NCBI RefSeq assembly: GCF_003696285.1
Contig: NZ_RFFL01000001.1
Span: 372,001-436,000 of the forward strand
Direction of reading: 5' to 3'
DNA from: Stutzerimonas nitrititolerans
GTDB lineage: Bacteria; Pseudomonadota; Gammaproteobacteria; Pseudomonadales; Pseudomonadaceae
Length of the DNA stretch: 64,000 bases
Part shown: one piece after another, positions 58,560 to 64,000 of the stretch
How the letters are laid out: every line of letters begins with the position of its first letter
Numbering within the stretch: the first letter of the stretch is position 1
The notes under the pieces: generated by a model
What the model saw: only the letters and a program-made list of their open reading frames with translations
Database searches by the model: none
What the model was told of the DNA's origin: nothing
Position numbers and translations under genes: made by a program

Positions 58560-59717
58560 ATGAATATCACCCCTTACGTGCAGCGCCTGGTCTTTCTCAC
58601 CCTGCTGATAGTCGTGCCGGCCGCATGGGCCGCGCCGATCATCCCTTCAGCACCCCAGCTGGCAGCTAAGTCCTACGTGCTGATGGATGCCGCCAGCGGT
58701 GAGGTGCTGGTCGAGGATGCCGGCGATGAGCGCCTACCTCCGGCGAGCCTGACCAAGCTGATGACGGCCTACATCGCCACCCTGGAAATCAAGAAGGGCC
58801 AGATCGCCGAGAGCGACATGGTCACGGTCAGCGAGAAGGCCTGGCGTACCGGTGGTTCGCGGATGTTCATCCAGGTCAACACCCAGGTTTCCGTGGACGA
58901 CCTGCTGCACGGCATCATCATCCAGTCGGGCAACGACGCCAGCGTCGCCATGGCCGAATACATCGCCGGCAGCGAGGAAGCCTTCGCCGACCTGATGAAC
59001 AGCACGGCGCAGCGCCTGGGCATGACCAACAGCCACTTCATGAACGCCACCGGCCTGCCGCACCCGGAGCACTACTCCTCGGCGCGGGACATGGCCAAGC
59101 TGGCGCGGGCGATCATCGATGAAGACCCCGAGCACTACGCTATCTATGCCCAGAAGGAATTTTTCTGGAACAACATCAAACAGCCCAACCGCAACCTGCT
59201 GCTGTGGCGCGACAAGACGGTCGATGGGCTGAAGACCGGCCACACCGAGGAGGCCGGCTACTGCCTGGTAGCCTCCGCGGTGCGCGATGGCATGCGTCTG
59301 ATTTCCGTGGTGTTCGGCACTGCCAGCGAGCAGGCCCGCGCCGCCGAAACTCAGAAGCTGCTGACCTACGGTTTCCGCTTCTTCGAGACCCGTACCTTCT
59401 ATGAGAAGGGTGTCGAGCTGGCGCAGCCCAAGGTCTGGAAAGGCCAGCAGGACAAGGTGGCTGCCGGCCTTGCCAAGGACCTGACGCTCACCTTGCCGCG
59501 CGGGCAGTTGGACAAGCTGGAAGCCGGCATGACCTTCAAATCCAACCTCATCGCGCCGATCCAGCAGGGCGACGTGATCGGTACGGTCGAGGTCAAGCTC
59601 GAGGACAAGGTGCTGCACAGCACCGACCTGATCGCTCTGCAAAGCGTGGAAGAGGGTGGGCTGTTCCGGCGGTTCTGGGATAGCATTCGCCTGTTCTTCT
59701 TCGGCCTGTTCAACTGA
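58560..59717 (+). CDS. dacC: D-alanyl-D-alanine carboxypeptidase (PBP5/6 type)
   Basis: A 385-residue periplasmic DD-carboxypeptidase trimming pentapeptides. Signal peptide ending AWAAP (about residue 25); catalytic motifs [11 protein letters not shown] (SxxK), [10 protein letters not shown] (SGN) and [14 protein letters not shown] (KTG). C-terminal beta domain followed by an amphipathic anchor ([16 protein letters not shown]). GAGAGAG precedes the ATG. The gene is in the dacC place of P. aeruginosa (PA3999). Confidence 0.96.
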   Translation: MNITPYVQRLVFLTLLIVVPAAWAAPIIPSAPQLAAKSYVLMDAASGEVLVEDAGDERLPPASLTKLMTAYIATLEIKKGQIAESDMVTVSEKAWRTGGSRMFIQVNTQVSVDDLLHGIIIQSGNDASVAMAEYIAGSEEAFADLMNSTAQRLGMTNSHFMNATGLPHPEHYSSARDMAKLARAIIDEDPEHYAIYAQKEFFWNNIKQPNRNLLLWRDKTVDGLKTGHTEEAGYCLVASAVRDGMRLISVVFGTASEQARAAETQKLLTYGFRFFETRTFYEKGVELAQPKVWKGQQDKVAAGLAKDLTLTLPRGQLDKLEAGMTFKSNLIAPIQQGDVIGTVEVKLEDKVLHSTDLIALQSVEEGGLFRRFWDSIRLFFFGLFN

Positions 59718-59781
59718 TATCTCTCGTGCGCGCCATGGCCAACCGCCAGGCGCGTGCGCGGATCACGAGTCCGTCACCGCC

Positions 59782-60063
59782 ATGATCGATAGCAACAACC
59801 CGCAAGCGCCAAAGATCGAATTCCCCTGCGAGCGTTACCCGGTCAAGGTGATCGGTGACGCCGGCGAGGGCTTCACCGAGCTGGTCGTCGAGGTGATCAG
59901 GCGTCACGCGCCCGATCTCGACGAAACGTCGCTGGTGGTGCGCGACAGCCGCAACGGGCGCTTCCTTTCCCTGCAGATCCTGATCACCGCTACCGGGGTC
60001 GATCAGCTACAGGCCATCAACAACGAGCTGCGCGCCACAGGGCGCGTGCACATGGTGCTCTGA
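59782..60063 (+). CDS. ybeD: DUF493/YbeD-family protein
   Basis: A 93-residue protein of the YbeD family, an ACT-like fold proposed to regulate lipoate metabolism because of its constant place between dacA/dacC and lipB. Marks: [20 protein letters not shown] and [21 protein letters not shown]. The ATG at 59782 gives [15 protein letters not shown], the standard beginning. Confidence 0.95.
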   Translation: MIDSNNPQAPKIEFPCERYPVKVIGDAGEGFTELVVEVIRRHAPDLDETSLVVRDSRNGRFLSLQILITATGVDQLQAINNELRATGRVHMVL

Positions 60064-60097
60064 TGGACCAGGTGGGTCGCCAGGCGGCCATTCGACC

Positions 60098-60745
60098 ATG
60101 AGCGGCGCCAGTCTCGGCGTGCGCGAGCTCGGTCTGGTCGAATATCTGCCGACCTGGCAGGCCATGCAGCACTTCACCAACAACCGTGGCCCGCAGACCG
60201 CCGACGAGGTCTGGCTGCTGCAGCACCTGCCGGTGTTCACCCAGGGCCAGGCGGGTAAGGCCGAGCACCTGCTGCTGCCCGGCGACATCCCCGTGGTGCA
60301 GGCCGATCGTGGTGGCCAGGTGACCTATCATGGCCCCGGCCAGTTGGTCGGCTATCTGTTGCTCGACGTGCGGCGACTGGGCTTCGGTGTGCGGGAACTG
60401 GTCAATCGTATCGAGCACAGCCTGATCGACCTGCTCGCCGGCTATGGTATCGAGGCTGCGGCCAAACCCGATGCGCCGGGCGTCTACGTCGATGGCGCAA
60501 AGATCGCTTCCCTGGGTCTGCGCATTCGCAACGGCCGTTCCTTCCATGGCCTGGCGCTCAACGTCGACATGGATCTCGAACCCTTCCAGCGCATCAATCC
60601 CTGTGGCTATGCGGGGCTGAAGATGACCCAGTTGCGTGACCTGGTGGGGCCGGTCGACTTCGCTGAAGTAATGGGCCGGTTGCGTGGAGAGCTCGTCCAG
60701 CAGCTCGGCTACACGCAGCAGCAGACGCTGACGGGCGCAATATAG
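60098..60745 (+). CDS. lipB: Octanoyl-ACP:protein octanoyltransferase
   Basis: A 215-residue enzyme transferring octanoate from ACP to lipoyl domains. Marks: [15 protein letters not shown], the active region [38 protein letters not shown] with the catalytic lysine, and [14 protein letters not shown] with the acyl-accepting cysteine. Converges on lipA, which acts next in the pathway. Confidence 0.97.
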   Translation: MSGASLGVRELGLVEYLPTWQAMQHFTNNRGPQTADEVWLLQHLPVFTQGQAGKAEHLLLPGDIPVVQADRGGQVTYHGPGQLVGYLLLDVRRLGFGVRELVNRIEHSLIDLLAGYGIEAAAKPDAPGVYVDGAKIASLGLRIRNGRSFHGLALNVDMDLEPFQRINPCGYAGLKMTQLRDLVGPVDFAEVMGRLRGELVQQLGYTQQQTLTGAI

Positions 60746-60799
60746 AGCGTCAAGTCGGGCGTTTGCTTATCCAATGTGAGCGGGATGTACGGATATGAA

Positions 60800-60835
60800 A
60801 ACGCCTGCCCCAGGCGAAGCCCAGGGGCAGGCGTT
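60800..60835 (-). terminator. Intrinsic terminator between lipB and lipA
   Basis: AACGCCTGCCCC at 60800-60811 pairs perfectly with 60824-60835 around a 12-nt loop. On the minus strand it is followed by TTTTC, so it ends lipA transcripts best; it could serve lipB as well. Confidence 0.8.
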
Positions 60836-60846
60836 GTTCGGCCCGA

Positions 60847-61899
60847 TCAGTTCAGATTGAGGGTCGGAATCAGGTTGCTGTCGAACGGCTGGCCCGGCAC
60901 TGGCACCGGAGCGGCCAGGCCCAGGTTGTTCTTCTCGAAAACCCGGTCGGCTCGGTAGCTGGAGCGCACCAGCGGGCCGGCGGCGACTTCCATGAAGCCC
61001 TTTTCCAGGCCGATATCGCGCAAACGGTTGAATTCTTCCGGGCTGACCCAGCGTTTGACCGGCAGGTGATGGCGGGTCGGCTGCAAGTACTGGCCGAGGG
61101 TGAGGATGTCCACGCCGATGGCGCGCAGGTCATCCATGGTCTGCAGCACTTCTTCGTCGCTTTCGCCCAGGCCCAGCATCAGGCTGGTCTTGGTCAGCAA
61201 ATCCGGGCGATGGCGCTTGGCGTGTTCCAGCACGAGCAGGGTCTTCTCGTAGCCGGCGCGGGGGTCGCGCACTTCATGGGTCAGGCGTTTGACCGTCTCA
61301 ACGTTTTGCGCGAAGACTTCCAGGCCGGAGTCCGCCACGCGTTCGATGGCTTGCAGGTCCCCGTCGAAGTCCGGGGTCAGGGCCTCGACTACCACCTGCG
61401 GGGTGCGCTCCTTGATGGCGCGCACACAGGCGGCGTAGTGTGCGGCACCGCCGTCGTCCAGATCGTCCCGATCCACCGAGGTCAACACGATATAGCGCAG
61501 CGCCATCAGCTCTACCGACTTGGCGGTGTTCTGTGGCTCCTCCTGGTCCAGCCAGCCATTGGGATTGCCGGTATCCACCGCGCAGAAGCGGCACGCCCGG
61601 GTGCACACCGAGCCCATCAGCATGATGGTGGCGGTACCGTTGGACCAGCATTCGCCCATGTTCGGGCAGTGGGATTCCTGGCACACGGTGCTCAGCCGAT
61701 GTTCGCCGACATTGCGCTTGACTGCTTCGAAACGGCTGCCGCTGGGAGCCTTGACTCGCAGCCACTTGGGCTTGGGCTCGAACACCTGGGGTTCGCTCGA
61801 GGCGCGGCGCTTCTGTCCGTCCTTGATCGCGGTAATGCCCTGAGTGGTGCGGAATTTTTCGCCGCTGGCAACGGTTTTGGGCTGGGAGATATCGGACAT
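60847..61899 (-). CDS. lipA: Lipoyl synthase
   Basis: A 350-residue radical-SAM enzyme inserting two sulfurs into octanoyl groups. Two iron-sulfur cluster motifs are visible: [12 protein letters not shown] (auxiliary cluster) and [11 protein letters not shown] (radical-SAM CxxxCxxC). The C-terminal [10 protein letters not shown] carries the conserved serine ligand. ATG at 61899 is chosen; a TTG at 61905 has a better-spaced GGAG and is a real alternative, adding two residues. Confidence 0.96.
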   Translation of the reverse strand: MSDISQPKTVASGEKFRTTQGITAIKDGQKRRASSEPQVFEPKPKWLRVKAPSGSRFEAVKRNVGEHRLSTVCQESHCPNMGECWSNGTATIMLMGSVCTRACRFCAVDTGNPNGWLDQEEPQNTAKSVELMALRYIVLTSVDRDDLDDGGAAHYAACVRAIKERTPQVVVEALTPDFDGDLQAIERVADSGLEVFAQNVETVKRLTHEVRDPRAGYEKTLLVLEHAKRHRPDLLTKTSLMLGLGESDEEVLQTMDDLRAIGVDILTLGQYLQPTRHHLPVKRWVSPEEFNRLRDIGLEKGFMEVAAGPLVRSSYRADRVFEKNNLGLAAPVPVPGQPFDSNLIPTLNLN

Positions 61900-62080
61900 C
61901 GGCAATCTGGGCTCCGCTAGAGGCTCCGTGGACGAGGCGGCTCGTGGCCGCCGCGCAGTTTATCACAGGCACTGACCGTTGATTGAGGGTGGTGCTGGAC
62001 CGGGACGCCCGCGTCCCATGACTGCACGAGGTGTTCCCGCAGGGCAGGGAACGATCATCGGTCGAAGCAACCGCCTCTGA

Positions 62081-63406
62081 TCAGCTCTGCAGATGGCTGC
62101 TGAACTGACCTACCGCGTCCACGACCTGCTTGGCGCCCTGCTGGATCTCGATGATCACCGCGCCGGCTTCGCTGGCCAGTTGCAGTCCCTGCTCGGCCTG
62201 CTCGGCCTGCTCGCGGCCGCTGGCCATGCTCTGCACCGCGGCATGCGCCAGGTTCTGATTCTTCTGAACCACGTCGACGATTTCCTCGGTGGCCTGGCTG
62301 GTACGCCCGGCCAACTGGCGCACCTCGTCGGCGACCACCGCGAAGCCGCGACCCTGATCGCCGGCGCGGGCCGCCTCGATTGCCGCGTTGAGGGCCAGCA
62401 GGTTGGTCTGGTCGGCGATGCCGCGAATGGTCTGCATGATGGTGCTGATCAGCTGCGACTGCTTGTCCAGGGCCTCGATACCAGCGGCGGCTTCCTGGAC
62501 CTTCTCGACGATCTGTTGCATCACGTCCAGCGTCTGCTGCACCACGGCAGCGCCCTTGTCGGCGCTCTGGTCGGTCTTGCGGGAAATGTCGTAGGCGATG
62601 CCGGCGGCTTCCGAAACGGCTTGTTCCTGATTGACCTGGTCGGTGATCAGGGTGGCGAACTTGACCACCTTGTAGAGCCTGTCATGGGCATCCAGCACCG
62701 GGTTGTAGGAGGCTTCGAGCCATACGGTACGGCCCATGCTGTCGAGGCGCTTGAAGCGCCCGGCGACATACTCGCCGCGGTTGAGTTGCGCCCAGAAATC
62801 GCGATATGCCGGCGAATCGCGCTCCTCGGGTGAGCAGAACAGCTGATGGTGCTTGCCCTGGATCTGCTCCAGGCGATAGCCCATGGTGCGCAGGAAGTTT
62901 TCGTTGGCGGTGACCACCTCACCGGTCAGCTTGAACTCGATCACCGCCGTGGAGCGCAGCAACGCCTTGATCAGGCTCTCGTGCTCCTTGGCGGTGGTGA
63001 TGGTGGCGGTCAGGTCGTTGGCGCAGAGCGTGAAGTACTGCAATTTGCCAAGACCGTTGTTCACCGGCTGCCAGATGGCGCGCAACCAGGCCTCTTTGCC
63101 ATCGCCGCACAACAGGCGAAAGGCTCCGCTCCAGTGTTCCGGGTTGCGCAGGGCTTTCAGCAACGCCGGATGATTGGGATGGCTGCGGAACGAGTCGGGG
63201 ATCAGTTCGTCCAGCGCGCGACCGATCAACGCCTCCCTGCGGTAGCGCAAAGCCTCGAGGAGATTGTCGTTGGCGAAACGAACCCGGCCCTCGGGGTCGA
63301 ATTCGAGCACCAGCATTTCGCTGTAGAGCGAGTCCTTGATCTGCCGGGTGCTGGAGAGTTCGTCCTGCATCTCGGCCAGCTGCTGCTTGAGACGACCGTT
63401 GAACAT
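62081..63406 (-). CDS. Soluble double-PAS methyl-accepting chemotaxis-type receptor
   Basis: A 441-residue chemoreceptor without membrane segments. Two PAS domains (about residues 25-130 and 140-255: [24 protein letters not shown] and [20 protein letters not shown]) precede a short MCP signalling helix pair with the hairpin [40 protein letters not shown]. This layout is that of Aer2/BdlA-like cytoplasmic receptors; BdlA controls biofilm dispersal in P. aeruginosa. The start at 63406 ([13 protein letters not shown]) avoids an unsupported upstream part. Signal unknown. Confidence 0.9.
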   Translation of the reverse strand: MFNGRLKQQLAEMQDELSSTRQIKDSLYSEMLVLEFDPEGRVRFANDNLLEALRYRREALIGRALDELIPDSFRSHPNHPALLKALRNPEHWSGAFRLLCGDGKEAWLRAIWQPVNNGLGKLQYFTLCANDLTATITTAKEHESLIKALLRSTAVIEFKLTGEVVTANENFLRTMGYRLEQIQGKHHQLFCSPEERDSPAYRDFWAQLNRGEYVAGRFKRLDSMGRTVWLEASYNPVLDAHDRLYKVVKFATLITDQVNQEQAVSEAAGIAYDISRKTDQSADKGAAVVQQTLDVMQQIVEKVQEAAAGIEALDKQSQLISTIMQTIRGIADQTNLLALNAAIEAARAGDQGRGFAVVADEVRQLAGRTSQATEEIVDVVQKNQNLAHAAVQSMASGREQAEQAEQGLQLASEAGAVIIEIQQGAKQVVDAVGQFSSHLQS

Positions 63407-63556
63407 GGGCCGCGATCTCCATGAAGAAATCCGATAAAGGTGTCTTTGTTTCGGCAATTCGGCGGGGCTCTTGAGATTGCAGACGAATATTCGGCTTTGT
63501 GCAATCAGACCGGGCGAAAGGGAAGAGGAGTGATAGAGGCTGTAGGGGCCCGAATC

Positions 63557-63591
63557 CTTGCTGGCGATGACCTTGGCGGGTCGCCAGCAAG
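63557..63591. repeat. Hairpin resembling a worn REP, after the transglycosylase gene
   Basis: CTTGCTGGCGA at 63557-63567 and its complement at 63581-63591 form a perfect 11-bp stem 12 bp downstream of the transglycosylase stop. GTAGGGGCC just before it and CTTGCTGGCGA match the REP units at 8114-8172 in part. It may double as a terminator. Confidence 0.55.
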
Positions 63592-63602
63592 CATTTGGTG
63601 GG

Positions 63603-64000
63603 TCAGCGTACGCTGCGCAAGCGTCCCAGTAGTTCCTGGGTCGGGTGCCCGTCGGCGGGCCAGCCCAGCTGCTGCTGGAAGCCGCGGATGGCCTTGCGCG
63701 TATTGGCGCCGATGATGCCGTCCGGGGTACCGGTGTCGAAGCCCTGGGCCAGCAGGCGTTCCTGCAGCTCCAGGCGTTCGGAGCGGCTCAGTGGCTGCTC
63801 GCCGCGCGGCCAGCTGCCGGCCACCTGGCCTTTGCCTTGGAAGCTTTCCGACAATAGACCGATCGCCAGGGCGTAGGCCGAGGAGTTGTTGTAGCGCAGG
63901 ATGGCGCGGAAGTTGTCGAGCACCAGGAAGGCTGGTCCACGGTGTCCCGCTGGAAGCAGCAGGCTGGCGCTGACGTCCTGCTGACCGGCGGGCAGGCCGC
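63603..64000 (-). CDS. Lytic murein transglycosylase with peptidoglycan-binding domain, C-terminal part
   Basis: The last 132 codons or so of a minus-strand gene running off the right edge; the frame is open to the window end. It shows the end of the MltB-like catalytic domain ([34 protein letters not shown]) and a complete peptidoglycan-binding domain type 1 ([46 protein letters not shown]). Probably an exported or lipoprotein transglycosylase; the N-terminus is not visible. Confidence 0.9.
   Translation of the reverse strand, partial: GLPAGQQDVSASLLLPAGHRGPAFLVLDNFRAILRYNNSSAYALAIGLLSESFQGKGQVAGSWPRGEQPLSRSERLELQERLLAQGFDTGTPDGIIGANTRKAIRGFQQQLGWPADGHPTQELLGRLRSVR

Overview
The window is high-GC chromosomal DNA from a member of the Pseudomonadaceae. 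Gene content and order (rubredoxin/rubredoxin reductase next to HU, gcdR-gcdHG, spoT-rpoZ-gmk, parE-parC, fimX, motAB, mrdA-rodA-mltB-rlpA-dacC-lipBA) match Pseudomonas in the broad sense. The short intergenic repeats (GTAGGGTGGAAAA-type elements and a REPIN) fit the P. stutzeri group (Stutzerimonas), but the species assignment is inference.

Layout. 1-4.0 kb: 3' part of an LldP-family lactate/glycolate permease, rubredoxin, rubredoxin reductase, an HU protein and an SCP2-like protein. 4.0-4.5 kb: a non-coding stretch rich in hairpins, probably a dispersed repeat. 4.5-8.1 kb: LysR regulator (gcdR) divergent from gcdH and gcdG (glutarate/lysine catabolism). 8.1-10.3 kb: REPIN, then lemA and two TPM-domain membrane proteins. 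10.5-12.5 kb: an accessory FtsH-like AAA+ metalloprotease. 12.8-13.1 kb: a MITE with 20-bp inverted ends. 13.2-15.2 kb: a solute-binding protein, a FecR-domain protein and an OmpA-like lipoprotein. 15.3-20.8 kb: ridA, spoT, rpoZ, gmk and yicC on the minus strand, divergent from rph. 20.8-27.6 kb: DUF4870 protein, YqiA-type esterase, parE, a phytase-like esterase, a retropepsin-like protease and parC, mostly overlapping. 27.9-44.2 kb: PqiC-like lipoprotein, AhpA/YtjB-type membrane protein, serB, a zinc alcohol dehydrogenase next to a second MITE, a PilZ-like protein with fimX, HDOD-rhodanese-psd, motAB, rsgA, orn. 44.3-49.0 kb: NAD-binding oxidoreductase, MORN/caspase-fold lipoprotein, MaoC protein, LrgA/LrgB pair and a LON-N protein. 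49.1-61.9 kb: DedA-PAP2 fusion, then the long proA-nadD-rsfS-rlmH-mrdA-rodA-mltB-rlpA-dacC-ybeD-lipB series, convergent with lipA. 62.1-64 kb: a soluble double-PAS chemoreceptor and the C-terminal end of a lytic transglycosylase.

Most of the window is conserved housekeeping DNA: cell elongation and peptidoglycan remodelling, the stringent response, chromosome decatenation, flagellar stator and type IV pilus control. I saw no prophage, defence island, CRISPR array, tRNA or rRNA. The less ordinary material is the accessory FtsH, two MITEs with TA target sites (one supplies the stop codon of a neighbouring gene), several families of intergenic hairpin repeats, a lipoprotein joining MORN repeats to a caspase-like peptidase, and a membrane protein beside serB whose C-terminus looks like a decayed class III nucleotide-cyclase fold.
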